Part shown: positions 7,391 to 15,753 of the stretch, one piece after another
Layout of the letters: each line of letters opens with the position of its first letter
Numbering within the stretch: position 1 is the stretch's first letter
Assembly: GCA_965657195.1 (NCBI GenBank)
Contig: CBFHNK010000007.1
Location: 1 to 44,460, forward strand
From: TMED14 sp965657195
Lineage (GTDB): Bacteria > Bacteroidota > Bacteroidia > Flavobacteriales > Schleiferiaceae
Reading direction: 5' to 3'
Length of the DNA stretch: 44,460 bases
Translations under genes and position numbers: made by a program
The notes under the pieces: generated by a model
The model's database searches: none
What the model was told of the DNA's origin: nothing
The model's input: only the letters and a program-made list of their open reading frames with translations

Positions 7391-7861
7391 ATGCGCAGCG
7401 AAGTTCGATTAGTAGTTTGGACCGTCGGCATCATCGCCGCGGTGGTCGTCGCAACGACGTGGGGGGCGGAACTTCGTTCGGTTGCCCCCGAGCTCCGCAC
7501 CCGTCTTCAGCACAGCCGCTACCTCTACTTTCGCAACGTTCGGAGCGCGGACTACCAAATCCGCGAATTGGACGGAATGACCGTCTACATCCCTGAGGAG
7601 CGTTCGGATTCTGGCTGGTTCCAAATCGCAGTGCTGTGGCGCGATGAGCAAGCCTACATTATTTGGGAAACTCCGGATTCCCTAACCCACCGATCCGCAG
7701 TGCGCCCCGACGGCTTGGGAGTTTGGGATCCGGACACGGCGGGGCTGCCCACCCACTGGTGGATTGCATTTCGCCATACTTCAGCAACAAACGATCCGCA
7801 TTATGCCCTGCGCGACTACTTTGAAATGGTCAATGCGCTCCCTGAATACTTTGAATATTAG
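7391..7861 (+). CDS. Hypothetical membrane-anchored protein
   Basis: I do not recognise this 156-residue protein. A hydrophobic helix at residues 7-23 (VVWTVGIIAAVVVATTW) looks like a membrane anchor or uncleaved signal. The remainder is rich in aromatic and charged residues (for example YIPEERSDSGWFQIAVLW and LPTHWWIAFRH) and is probably periplasmic. The gene is divergent from the carotenoid gene, 49 bp apart, and ends 24 bp before the rpsF promoter box. Base composition resembles its neighbours, so there is no sign of recent transfer. Confidence 0.7.
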   Translation: MRSEVRLVVWTVGIIAAVVVATTWGAELRSVAPELRTRLQHSRYLYFRNVRSADYQIRELDGMTVYIPEERSDSGWFQIAVLWRDEQAYIIWETPDSLTHRSAVRPDGLGVWDPDTAGLPTHWWIAFRHTSATNDPHYALRDYFEMVNALPEYFEY

Positions 7862-7884
7862 GGCTATCGAACCGGAATTTTTTA

Positions 7885-7892
7885 TATCTTTG
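7885..7892 (+). promoter_or_regulatory. -7 box of rpsF operon
   Basis: TATCTTTG, an exact TAnnTTTG match, 24 nt before the rpsF ATG. This is one of the few promoters here with a real leader. An SD-like AAAGGAA at 7902-7908 lies 8 nt before the ATG, inside the palindrome CCTTTAAAGG (7897-7906). Confidence 0.65.
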
Positions 7893-7916
7893 CACCCCTT
7901 TAAAGGAACTTTTCTC

Positions 7917-8252
7917 ATGAATCAATACGAAACCGTTTTCATCCTAAATCCCGTCTTGTCTGATGATCAGATAAGGGAAACGGTGGATAAATACACCAGC
8001 AGCATTAAAGCCGCCGGTGGTTCCATCATCAACGTAGAGCGTTGGGGCCTGCGCAAGCTTGCGTACCCCATCGACAAAAAGAAGTCTGGATTCTACAACC
8101 TTGTAGAGTTCACCGCTCCTTCAACAACTATTGCCAGCCTTGAGCTGGATATGAAGCGCGACGAGCGCGTTCTTCGCTTTTTGACCGTAGTTCTAGACCA
8201 GCATGGTGTAGCCTACGCAGCAAAGCGCCGTGATAAGGTTAAAAACGCTTAA
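7917..8252 (+). CDS. rpsF: 30S ribosomal protein S6
   Basis: Binds the central domain of 16S rRNA as a heterodimer with S18. The 111-residue protein starts MNQYETVFILNPVLSDDQ and contains RWGLRKLAYPIDKKKSGFYNLVEF and the typical MKRDERVLRFLTVV, which fit S6 over its full length. The ATG at 7917 is preferred over frames reaching back to 7764 because those run through the preceding gene and the promoter box. It is the first gene of rpsF-rpsR-rplI, with 3 bases to rpsR. Confidence 0.97.
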   Translation: MNQYETVFILNPVLSDDQIRETVDKYTSSIKAAGGSIINVERWGLRKLAYPIDKKKSGFYNLVEFTAPSTTIASLELDMKRDERVLRFLTVVLDQHGVAYAAKRRDKVKNA

Positions 8253-8255
8253 GAC

Positions 8256-8543
8256 ATGAGCACGAATTTAGAACCCACCGGTACCAGCGAAATCCGCTAC
8301 CTGCAGCCTATTGCCATCGACTCATCGGTGAACAAGAAGTACTGCCGCTTCAAGAAGTACGGCATTAAGCACATTGACTACAAGGATCCCGACTACCTCC
8401 TTCGTTTTGTCAACGAACAGGGCAAGATCCTTCCCCGTCGCCTCACTGGAACTTCGCTGAAGTACCAGCGCAAACTCGCCCAGGCGATCAAGCGTGCGCG
8501 CCACTTGTCCCTCATGCCCTACGTTGCTGATAATCTAAAATAA
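8256..8543 (+). CDS. rpsR: 30S ribosomal protein S18
   Basis: Partner of S6 on the platform of the 30S subunit. The 95-residue protein has the S18 core: NKKYCRFKKYGIKHIDYKDPDYLLRFVNEQGKILPRRLTGT followed by KYQRKLAQAIKRARHLSLMPY. The N-terminal 20 residues are a variable extension. It lies between rpsF and rplI in the conserved order, 3 bases after rpsF and 9 before rplI. Confidence 0.97.
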   Translation: MSTNLEPTGTSEIRYLQPIAIDSSVNKKYCRFKKYGIKHIDYKDPDYLLRFVNEQGKILPRRLTGTSLKYQRKLAQAIKRARHLSLMPYVADNLK

Positions 8544-8552
8544 GTCGAGGTC

Positions 8553-9005
8553 ATGGAAGTTATTCTTAAGCAAGACGTTGAGAACCTTGGGTTCAAAGAC
8601 GACGTAATCATGGTGAAGAACGGCTACGGCCGCAACTACTTGATCCCGCAAGGCTACGCGATTCTCGCAACTACCTCAGCTAAAAAAGTTCTCGCAGAGG
8701 ACTTGAAGCAGCGCGCCCACAAAGAGGCGAAGATGGTAGAAGCAGCAAACAAGACCGCTGAAGCGTTGCGTCACGTGGACCTGAAGATCGAAGCAAAGGC
8801 TGGTGCCGGCGCGAAGTTGTTCGGTGCAGTGACCAACCAAGATGTGGCTGCAGAACTCGCGAAATTGGGACACCAAATCGACAAGAAGTTCATTCAGATT
8901 GCCGGTGGTTCGATCAAAGTATCGGGCAAAAACAGTGCGAAAATTCGCCTGCACCGCGATGTGGTAGTAGACTTCCATTTCGAAGTGGTACCCGTCGAAG
9001 CATAA
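8553..9005 (+). CDS. rplI: 50S ribosomal protein L9
   Basis: Binds domain V of 23S rRNA and helps maintain reading frame. At 150 residues it has usual length: N-domain MEVILKQDVENLGFKDDVIMVKNGYGRNYLIPQGYA, a long lysine/alanine connecting helix, and the C-domain with KLFGAVTNQDVAAEL and the VVVDFHFEVVPVE end. A GAGG motif lies 3 nt before the ATG. It is the last gene of the operon, and an intrinsic terminator follows 25 bp after its stop. Confidence 0.97.
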   Translation: MEVILKQDVENLGFKDDVIMVKNGYGRNYLIPQGYAILATTSAKKVLAEDLKQRAHKEAKMVEAANKTAEALRHVDLKIEAKAGAGAKLFGAVTNQDVAAELAKLGHQIDKKFIQIAGGSIKVSGKNSAKIRLHRDVVVDFHFEVVPVEA

Positions 9006-9030
9006 ACGTTTTAAACGTTGGTTTTTGAAG

Positions 9031-9060
9031 CACCCCGCCTAGCGCGGGGTGTTTTATTTT
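9031..9060 (+). terminator. Intrinsic terminator of rpsF-rpsR-rplI
   Basis: CACCCCGC and GCGGGGTG form an 8-bp GC-rich stem with a 5-nt loop, followed by TTTTATTTTT. It ends the ribosomal operon just before the next gene. Confidence 0.9.
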
Positions 9061-9068
9061 TACCACCT

Positions 9069-10949
9069 ATGAATCCTGAACAACCTCGGTGGATTGCCTT
9101 CGCATTCGGAGCCGCCTTTGCCCTCGTGCCCCTCGCTTCATTTGCTCAAGAACTGGGTGACACGTCCCACTGGCCGATGCATTTAGCCTCCGCCGTACTT
9201 CTTGCAGCGTTTGGCGCAAGCGCGGTGCGAAGCAGCACGGCAACAGGCAGTATACCTTGGGCCGTTTGGGCTTCAGGCGGGCTTGCACTGCTTGCACTCA
9301 GCAGCTTTTGGACCACCGAGTTGTTTGCTGTCAGCGAAGCCCGCTATGCCACAGGGCGCTATTTGGGCTACACCGCAGCTGCCCTTGTCGGATGGCGCAT
9401 GGGGCTTCGCGGAATCCCCATACTTGCCTGGGGACTCCTCGGCGCAGGAGGAATCGAGGCGCTTTCAGCGCTCGGAGACCTTGGCCAGAACTCCAAAGCG
9501 ATGGCAGACCCCTACCTGGCACCCGGAATTCTCGGCCACAAAAACTTCACCTCTTCGGCGATGGCCCTTGCGCTTCCCGCAGCCTGGCACCTATGGAACC
9601 GAACGCAAGGCGCCGCCCGAACTGCAGTGGTCGCCGTAGGCGTTGCCGTCCTTGTGGCTGTAGTTGTGCTGCGCACGCGGAGTATTTGGATCGGCATTAC
9701 CCTGTGGGCCGTTTTTGCGGCGATTCGCAGCATTCGCAACTGGAAGCCCTTAGCTGCTGGCCTGGCCCTCGGAATCCTTGTCCTTGCAGGTGTGCTCGCC
9801 CGACCCAAGGCGCGCGAAGCGCTGCTCGACCCGACCAACCTTCGCATTCGCGAGGTGTTTTGGACGCATTCGCGCTCCATGCTTGAGGCACAACCCGTGA
9901 CCGGAGTGGGTGCTGGGCAGTGGCGCATTCACTTTCCGGGGTACGGACTGCGCGGCATGAATCCGTCTGTCGCCGAGGGGGTTACTGCTGAGGTGCGCCC
10001 GCACAACGATGCCCTTTGGATGGGCGCCGAGCATGGGTGGCCCGGAATTGCCTTGTGGGCAAGTCTGTGGATCGGGCTAGCTGTGGCCTGGTGGCGACTC
10101 CGGCGCGAAGACGGCGCAGACTTGGTGGCAGGGATTGCTCTCATCGTACTCACCTATAGCCTCTTTGAGTTTCCACTGGAGCGCGCTGCCGTGTGGGTTC
10201 CGTTCGTACTCGCAGCGGGAATGCTTCGACCGAACTCTTTAGAAACCAAGCAGGCCGAATTCGCCCGATGGCTACCTATTGGGGTCATCGGGGCACTGAC
10301 TGCCTTCTATGCATTCACAGCAGTGCAGGGGATTTCTTCGGAACGCGACCAAAAAGAGCTCCTGGCGCTCAACGCCCAACAAAACGCGCCCAAATTGCTT
10401 CCAGCTGCGCTGAAAACACTCGATTCGTGGACGGAACTTGACCGATTTGGCAACCCCGCACCCTACTTTGCCGGAATGTCCGCAATGTTTCTTGAAGCGC
10501 AGCGCGGGCCCCTCACCGCTTCAAGCTTTTCAGAAGCTGAAGCCTACTTTCTGCAGTCCTTGGAGCTGCACCCCCACCATGTTGTCACGTGGTACCAGCT
10601 TGGCAATATGTACCGCTACCGTGGTGATGCCGCGAAGGCAGAAGCCACCTACCGCGAACTACTCAAGCGGTCCCCACGGCACCCCGGCGGACAAATGCAC
10701 CTCGCACACTCCCTGCTGGCACAAAACCGCCCCGAAGAGGCTGCGGCCGTGTTGTTTGCCGCGTTTGGGGATGATGCCTACTACCAACAGCCCGACTACC
10801 GAAATGCGGCCATCCAGTCCTTGAGGCAGTGTCCAGACCGCGTCGCGATGAAGGGGGTTCAAGCGGTACTCAACGAGCGCGCGAGTCATGACGACACGGG
10901 GTTATTCGCAAGGTTTTTGGCCGAAAAGGCCACGTGGATCAAACGCTGA
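9069..10949 (+). CDS. O-antigen ligase-like membrane protein with TPR tail
   Basis: A 626-residue inner-membrane protein with roughly ten to twelve hydrophobic segments up to about residue 420, then a soluble tail. The loop containing VTGVGAGQWRIHFPGYG and VRPHNDALWMGAEHGWPGIALW resembles the Wzy_C/O-antigen ligase (WaaL) family, which joins or polymerises glycans on the periplasmic side. The tail has TPR-like helices, clearest in HVVTWYQLGNMYRYRGDAAKAEATYRELLKRSPRHPGG. ATG 9069 is chosen because a frame opening at 9018 would overlap the terminator. It could also be a glycosyltransferase of related fold. It converges on xth with 3 bp between stops. Confidence 0.8.
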   Translation: MNPEQPRWIAFAFGAAFALVPLASFAQELGDTSHWPMHLASAVLLAAFGASAVRSSTATGSIPWAVWASGGLALLALSSFWTTELFAVSEARYATGRYLGYTAAALVGWRMGLRGIPILAWGLLGAGGIEALSALGDLGQNSKAMADPYLAPGILGHKNFTSSAMALALPAAWHLWNRTQGAARTAVVAVGVAVLVAVVVLRTRSIWIGITLWAVFAAIRSIRNWKPLAAGLALGILVLAGVLARPKAREALLDPTNLRIREVFWTHSRSMLEAQPVTGVGAGQWRIHFPGYGLRGMNPSVAEGVTAEVRPHNDALWMGAEHGWPGIALWASLWIGLAVAWWRLRREDGADLVAGIALIVLTYSLFEFPLERAAVWVPFVLAAGMLRPNSLETKQAEFARWLPIGVIGALTAFYAFTAVQGISSERDQKELLALNAQQNAPKLLPAALKTLDSWTELDRFGNPAPYFAGMSAMFLEAQRGPLTASSFSEAEAYFLQSLELHPHHVVTWYQLGNMYRYRGDAAKAEATYRELLKRSPRHPGGQMHLAHSLLAQNRPEEAAAVLFAAFGDDAYYQQPDYRNAAIQSLRQCPDRVAMKGVQAVLNERASHDDTGLFARFLAEKATWIKR

Positions 10950-10952
10950 GTC

Positions 10953-11711
10953 CTAGCCCAGCACCACCCGAACGGGGCAGTGGTCGCTTCCGAAGACTTC
11001 GTTGTGAATCTCTGTGGAGGCCACTGAATCCATGAGCCGGTTGGATACGACGTGGTAGTCCAACCTCCATCCGATGTTTTTTGCGCGGGCTCCGGAGCGC
11101 ATACTCCACCATGAGTACTTTGCCACTTCCGGGTTTTGTTCGCGCCATGAATCCGAAAATCCAGCATCAAGTAGGTGCTGAAAGCCGTCAATTTCGCTTT
11201 GGGTATACCCCGGGGTCTTGTTGTAGTTGGACTGCGGATTGCTCAAATCGATGGGCTTGTGGGCGACATTCAAGTCGCCGCAAAGCACCACGGGTTTGCT
11301 CGCATCCAATCCCTTGAGGTAGGCCGTCAGGTCTCGGTCCCAGCGGGCTCGCTGCGGAATCCGTGACAAATCGCCCTTTGAATTGGGCACGTAGGTGGTC
11401 ACGACAAACAGGTCGTCAAACTCGGCAGTTATGACGCGGCCTTCGCCCTCGTGCTCTTCTACACCCATTCCGAATGCCACACTCAGGGGCTCGCGCTTGC
11501 TAATTAACGCGGTGCCCGAATAACCTTTTTTCTCGGCCTCGTGGGCCAGTATATGGTATCCCGTGCCGTTCAGAACCTCCTTGGCCTGGTCAACGGTGCA
11601 CTTAATCTCCTGAAAACCCATGATGTCTGGGTTCAAATTGCGTACAATTTCGTGCAGACCCTTGCCTGCGACGGCCCGAAGTCCGTTTACATTCCAAGAA
11701 ATAATGTTCAT
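10953..11711 (-). CDS. xth: Exodeoxyribonuclease III
   Basis: AP endonuclease and 3'-5' exonuclease of base-excision repair. The 252-residue protein shows the EEP nuclease motifs: MNIISWNVNGLRAV at the N-terminus, MGFQEIKC with the metal-binding Glu, CGDLNVAHKPIDL, and the catalytic SDHCPVRVVL near the C-terminus. WWSMRSGARAKNIGWRLDYHVVS matches the DNA-binding region. The ATG at 11711 follows a TACCTTCG box by 4 nt; a frame extending to 12047 overlaps the divergent lipoprotein and is rejected. Its stop lies 3 bp from the convergent ligase gene. Confidence 0.94.
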   Translation of the reverse strand: MNIISWNVNGLRAVAGKGLHEIVRNLNPDIMGFQEIKCTVDQAKEVLNGTGYHILAHEAEKKGYSGTALISKREPLSVAFGMGVEEHEGEGRVITAEFDDLFVVTTYVPNSKGDLSRIPQRARWDRDLTAYLKGLDASKPVVLCGDLNVAHKPIDLSNPQSNYNKTPGYTQSEIDGFQHLLDAGFSDSWREQNPEVAKYSWWSMRSGARAKNIGWRLDYHVVSNRLMDSVASTEIHNEVFGSDHCPVRVVLG

Positions 11712-11715
11712 GTGC

Positions 11716-11723
11716 CGAAGGTA
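11716..11723 (-). promoter_or_regulatory. -7 box of xth
   Basis: TACCTTCG on the minus strand, 4 nt before the xth ATG. It is half of a 19-bp divergent module, separated from the plus-strand box at 11727 by the bases CAT. Confidence 0.5.
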
Positions 11724-11726
11724 CAT

Positions 11727-11734
11727 TACCTTGA
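11727..11734 (+). promoter_or_regulatory. -7 box of lipoprotein gene
   Basis: TACCTTGA, an imperfect TAnnTTTG, ends 4 nt before the lipoprotein ATG at 11739. Its spacing from the opposite-strand xth box is the same as in the 1573/1584 pair. Confidence 0.42.
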
Positions 11735-11738
11735 ATGC

Positions 11739-12332
11739 ATGCTCCGAACGCTTCAACTTCTTTTTCTCGCTGCACTGGTGGCGAGCTGCGCCAGCACGCA
11801 TTCGGAGCGCTACGCGCTTGCACAAAACCCCCGTATTGAGCTTCAGACCAGCATCCGCAAGAGCACTAAAGGCAAAGTCTTTGTGCAAGAATATCAGGGG
11901 ATTACGTCGATGATAGGAATGGACCGTCACGGCAATTTGCGGCGCCATGTCGTCATGACTGCCGGCGGACCCCAAGCGTCCTACCGCGAGGGTACGAATC
12001 TCGTGATTCCGAGCGGAAGCGTTCCGGTTCCTGACAGCCTCTACCACCTCAGCGGGCTCACGGCATATCCCCTGATTGTGCCCAAGATCACGTCGCTCCT
12101 CGAAGGGGCAACTGCACGTACCATGGCAAGTTCTGCACCCTCAGGAGACCTCGTCGAGGTTGAATGGACGTGCACCCTGCGGGCGCCGAAGCAGCGCCAC
12201 TACGTGGCGCGCTACGAAGTCACGGCCGCGGAACTTCGCTACGCGAAGATCCGCGGCCGTTGGACCCTAGAATCTGTGGAGTACAGCGAACGCGATTACG
12301 TACAGCGCTGGAACCGGGTTCCGCGCCGGTAA
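11739..12332 (+). CDS. Putative lipoprotein of unknown function
   Basis: I do not recognise this 197-residue protein beyond its export signal. The N-terminus MLRTLQLLFLAALVASC is a lipoprotein signal peptide with lipobox VASC and acylated Cys17. The mature part is basic and mixed in character, with no recognisable motif, and ends in a Trp/Tyr/Arg-rich segment. The start is chosen at ATG 11739 because it gives a clean signal peptide and follows a -7 box by 4 nt. The gene is divergent from xth with only 27 bp between start codons and converges on icmF with 5 bp between stops. Confidence 0.8.
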   Translation: MLRTLQLLFLAALVASCASTHSERYALAQNPRIELQTSIRKSTKGKVFVQEYQGITSMIGMDRHGNLRRHVVMTAGGPQASYREGTNLVIPSGSVPVPDSLYHLSGLTAYPLIVPKITSLLEGATARTMASSAPSGDLVEVEWTCTLRAPKQRHYVARYEVTAAELRYAKIRGRWTLESVEYSERDYVQRWNRVPRR

Positions 12333-12337
12333 ACCTG

Positions 12338-15300
12338 CTACATATTGCGACGGTACTGGCCGCCGACCTCGAACATCGCGTCGGTCATGGCGCCCAATGA
12401 ACAGACTTTCGCGGCCTCCATAATGGCGTCAAACATGGGCTGGTTACCCAGCGCTGCCGCACGAATGGCATCCAAGGCCGCTTGAGCCGCATCGCCGCCC
12501 ACCACTGCAAGTCGTTCGACAGTAGCAATTTGGCGTTCCTTCTCGTCGACCTCGGCGCGAATGACTTCACCCGGAACCAACGTTGGCGATCCCTTGCTGC
12601 TCAAGAACGTGTTCACCCCGACGATGGGGTATTCACCTGTGTGCTTAAGCATCTCGTAGTGCATCGACTCCTCTTGAATCTTGCCGCGCTGGTACATGGT
12701 TTCCATGGCACCCAGCACGCCTCCCCGCTCGGTAATGCGGTCAAATTCAGCAAGCACGGCCTCTTCGACGAGATCGGTTAACTCCTCGATGATGAACGAG
12801 CCCTGTAGCGGATTCTCGTTCTTTGCAAGCCCCAGCTCTTTGTTGATAATCAACTGTATGGCCATGGCGCGGCGCACACTTTCTTCGGTCGGAGTCGTAA
12901 TCGCTTCGTCGTAGGCGTTGGTGTGCAGCGAGTTGCAGTTGTCGTACATCGCGTACAGCGCTTGAAGCGTCGTGCGGATGTCGTTGAAGTCAATCTCTTG
13001 CGCGTGCAGCGAGCGCCCTGAGGTCTGAATGTGGTACTTCAGCATTTGGGCACGCGGATCGGCTCCGTACTTGTTCTTCAGGGCCTTGGCCCAGATGCGT
13101 CGGGCTACGCGCCCGATGACGGCGTATTCCGGATCGATTCCGTTGCTAAAAAAGAAGCTCAAATTCGGCCCGAACGCGTTGATGTCCATCCCGCGGCTGA
13201 GGTAGTACTCCACGTAGGTGAATCCGTTGGCCAGCGTGAAGGCCAGCTGCGAAATCGGATTGGCCCCGGCCTCAGCGATGTGGTATCCACTGATCGAAAC
13301 CGAGTAAAAATTCCGCACACTGCGCTCAATGAAGTAGGACTGCACGTCGCCCATAAGGCGAAGCGCAAACTCGGTACTAAAAATGCACGTGTTCTGGGCT
13401 TGGTCCTCTTTGAGGATGTCGGCTTGAACGGTTCCGCGCACTTGATTCAAGGCGTCGGCCTTGATCCGCTCGTACACCTCGGCGGGCAGCACTTCGTCGC
13501 CCGTGGTTCCGAGCAGCATCAATCCAAGGCCGTCATTGCCCTCGGGCAGCGTGCCGTGGTAGCGCGGGCGCTCCAGACCCTTGGCCTCGTACTTAGCGTG
13601 CAGCACCTTTTCGACGGCGGAATCCAGCCCCTCAGCCTTAATGTACTTCTCGCACTGCTGGTCGATGGCCGCGTTCAAAAAGAACGCAAGCACCATCGGA
13701 GCCGGTCCGTTAATCGTCATCGAAACCGACGTGGCGGGATCGCAGAGGTCAAATCCGCTGTACAATCGCTTGGCGTCGTCGAGGCAGCTCACCGAAACAC
13801 CAGCGTTGCCAATCTTACCGTAGATGTCGGGGCGGCGACCGGGATCGCGTCCGTACAAGGTCACCGAATCAAAAGCAGTTGAGAGGCGCTTCGCCGGCAT
13901 TCCGAGCGACACGTAGTGAAAGCGCTTGTTGGTGCGCTCTGGCCCGCCCTCTCCAGCAAACATGCGCGTGGGGTCCTCGCCCTGGCGCTTGAATGGGTAC
14001 AGGCCCGAGGTATAGGGAAACTGACCCGGAACGTTTTCCTGAAGCTGCCAGCGCAAAATGTCGCCCCAACTGCGGTACGACGGGGTCACCACCTTGGGAA
14101 TGTCTTGGTTCGAAAGCGACTTCGTGTGGGTCGGCAGCTTGATGTCTTTGCCGCGCACTTGGTAGACGTACTCGCCGTCCTTGTACCGCTGGCGCAGGGC
14201 ACCCCAGCCTTCGATCAACGCCCAGTTGTGCGGATCCAAGTCGCGCTTGCGCAGCTCGTAGGCCTCTTGAATGCCTTTGGCCAAGCGGTCGCGGTCGTCC
14301 AGCTTTGACGCACGCATCTCGCCTTCGGCCTTGTGCAGGCTGTAGAGTGCGTCCGCCACCTCGGCTTGGTGTTCTGCCCAAGCGTTGTAGGTGCGAATTC
14401 CCTCTGAAATCTCGCTCAAGTAGCGGGTTCGGTGGGGCGGAATCACGAACATCTTCTCGCCCGGTTCCTTCACCACCTCTGGGGCCAACTGCCACTGGTC
14501 GCTACCGGTCTTAGCCTTGAGCGCGCCAACAATTGCCGCAAACAAGCGGTTGGTGCCCGGATCGTTGAACTGGCTTGCCATCGTGCCAAACACGGGCATG
14601 TCGTCGATGGGGTCGTCCCAACGCTGGTGGTTGCGCTGGTACTGCTTCTTCACGTCGCGCAGGGCGTCTAGGGCACCGCGCTTGTCAAATTTGTTGAGCG
14701 CAATCAGATCCGCAAAGTCGAGCATGTCAATCTTCTCGAGTTGCGTCGCCGCACCGTACTCTGGGGTCATGACGTACAGCGACACATCGCTGTGGTCGAG
14801 GATTTCGGTGTCGGACTGGCCGATTCCGCTCGTCTCAAGCACGATGAGGTCGTACTGGGCGGCCTTGAGGATGCTGAGCGCATCACTCACGTGCTTGCTC
14901 AGCGCCAAATTGCTTTGACGCGTCGCGAGCGAACGCATGTAGACGTTGGGGTGGTTGATCGCGTTCATGCGAATCCGGTCGCCCAATAAGGCTCCGCCGG
15001 TCTTGCGCTTCGACGGATCCACGCTCACTAGGCCCACCTTGAGGTCTGGGAAGTGCCGCAGCACGCGACGCACGAGTTCGTCGACCATTGAACTTTTTCC
15101 GGAACCTCCCGTACCCGTAATTCCGAGCACTGGCGCGTGGTTGGCGGATGCCATTTGCTCCACCTCGGCGCGCAGGGTTTCGTAGACCTCGGGGGCGTTC
15201 TCAGCCGCCGAAATCATGCGTGCAATCGAGCGCGGACGCTGAATTTTTACGCCGTCGAGGGCATCGCTCACTTCGCTTCCGATGGCGAAATCCGACTTCT

Positions 15301-15721
15301 GCAAGAGGTCATTGATCATGCCTTGGAGGCCCATCGAACGTCCGTCGTCGGGATGGTAGATACGTGCGATACCGTAGGCCTGAAGTTCTTCGATTTCGGT
15401 CGGAAGAATGGTTCCGCCGCCGCCGCCAAAGATGCGGATGTGGCCCGCCCCGCGCTCTTGGAGCAGGTCGTACATGAACTTAAAGTACTCGATGTGGCCA
15501 CCTTGGTACGACGTCATCGCGATCGCGTTGGCGTCCTCTTGGATGGCGGTTTCGACCACCTCTTCCGCGCTGCGGTCGTGACCTAAGTGAATGACTTCAG
15601 CGCCCGAAGACTGAAGAATGCGTCGCATGATGTTGATGCTCGCATCGTGGCCGTCAAAAAGTGAGGCGGCGGTGACAATGCGGATCGGATGCTGGGGCTT
15701 GTAGGGTTGTGCGTCCACCAT
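12338..15721 (-). CDS. icmF: Fused isobutyryl-CoA mutase (B12-dependent), IcmF type
   Basis: Adenosylcobalamin-dependent acyl-CoA carbon-skeleton mutase with its G-protein chaperone built in. The domain order over 1127 residues is: B12-binding domain (about 1-150, SLFDGHDASINIMRR with the cobalt-ligand His25, GGGGG at 99-103); MeaI-like GTPase (about 195-470, P-loop GITGTGGSGKS at 200-210, NKFD later); linker; and the mutase barrel (about 560-1127, with PFKRQGEDPTRMFAGEGGPERTNKRFHYVS). The order and the phenylalanine in the YPFKR motif fit IcmF rather than methylmalonyl-CoA mutase, so isobutyryl/butyryl-CoA or isovaleryl/pivalyl-CoA are the likely substrates. ATG 15721 is preferred over the TTG 9 nt upstream, which lies within the TATCTTTG box. 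Confidence 0.93.
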   Translation of the reverse strand: MVDAQPYKPQHPIRIVTAASLFDGHDASINIMRRILQSSGAEVIHLGHDRSAEEVVETAIQEDANAIAMTSYQGGHIEYFKFMYDLLQERGAGHIRIFGGGGGTILPTEIEELQAYGIARIYHPDDGRSMGLQGMINDLLQKSDFAIGSEVSDALDGVKIQRPRSIARMISAAENAPEVYETLRAEVEQMASANHAPVLGITGTGGSGKSSMVDELVRRVLRHFPDLKVGLVSVDPSKRKTGGALLGDRIRMNAINHPNVYMRSLATRQSNLALSKHVSDALSILKAAQYDLIVLETSGIGQSDTEILDHSDVSLYVMTPEYGAATQLEKIDMLDFADLIALNKFDKRGALDALRDVKKQYQRNHQRWDDPIDDMPVFGTMASQFNDPGTNRLFAAIVGALKAKTGSDQWQLAPEVVKEPGEKMFVIPPHRTRYLSEISEGIRTYNAWAEHQAEVADALYSLHKAEGEMRASKLDDRDRLAKGIQEAYELRKRDLDPHNWALIEGWGALRQRYKDGEYVYQVRGKDIKLPTHTKSLSNQDIPKVVTPSYRSWGDILRWQLQENVPGQFPYTSGLYPFKRQGEDPTRMFAGEGGPERTNKRFHYVSLGMPAKRLSTAFDSVTLYGRDPGRRPDIYGKIGNAGVSVSCLDDAKRLYSGFDLCDPATSVSMTINGPAPMVLAFFLNAAIDQQCEKYIKAEGLDSAVEKVLHAKYEAKGLERPRYHGTLPEGNDGLGLMLLGTTGDEVLPAEVYERIKADALNQVRGTVQADILKEDQAQNTCIFSTEFALRLMGDVQSYFIERSVRNFYSVSISGYHIAEAGANPISQLAFTLANGFTYVEYYLSRGMDINAFGPNLSFFFSNGIDPEYAVIGRVARRIWAKALKNKYGADPRAQMLKYHIQTSGRSLHAQEIDFNDIRTTLQALYAMYDNCNSLHTNAYDEAITTPTEESVRRAMAIQLIINKELGLAKNENPLQGSFIIEELTDLVEEAVLAEFDRITERGGVLGAMETMYQRGKIQEESMHYEMLKHTGEYPIVGVNTFLSSKGSPTLVPGEVIRAEVDEKERQIATVERLAVVGGDAAQAALDAIRAAALGNQPMFDAIMEAAKVCSLGAMTDAMFEVGGQYRRNM

Positions 15722-15727
15722 AGAAAG

Positions 15728-15735
15728 CAAAGATA
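15728..15735 (-). promoter_or_regulatory. -7 box of icmF
   Basis: TATCTTTG on the minus strand, an exact match, 6 nt before the ATG at 15721. It rules out the in-frame TTG that overlaps it. Confidence 0.6.
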
Positions 15736-15753
15736 CCGCCCAAGTGGGCTCAG

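Noticed and set aside
7391..7861. Possible mobile or phage gene
   Set aside because: No integrase, repeats or change in base composition around it. It is simply uncharacterised.
9018..9068. Upstream start for the O-antigen ligase-like gene
   Set aside because: This segment contains the rplI operon terminator, and the ATG at 9069 gives a proper membrane N-terminus.
13031..13882. Open frame of 283 codons antisense to icmF
   Set aside because: A shadow of a GC-rich gene, with low-complexity His/Arg/Val-rich translation and no recognisable motif.
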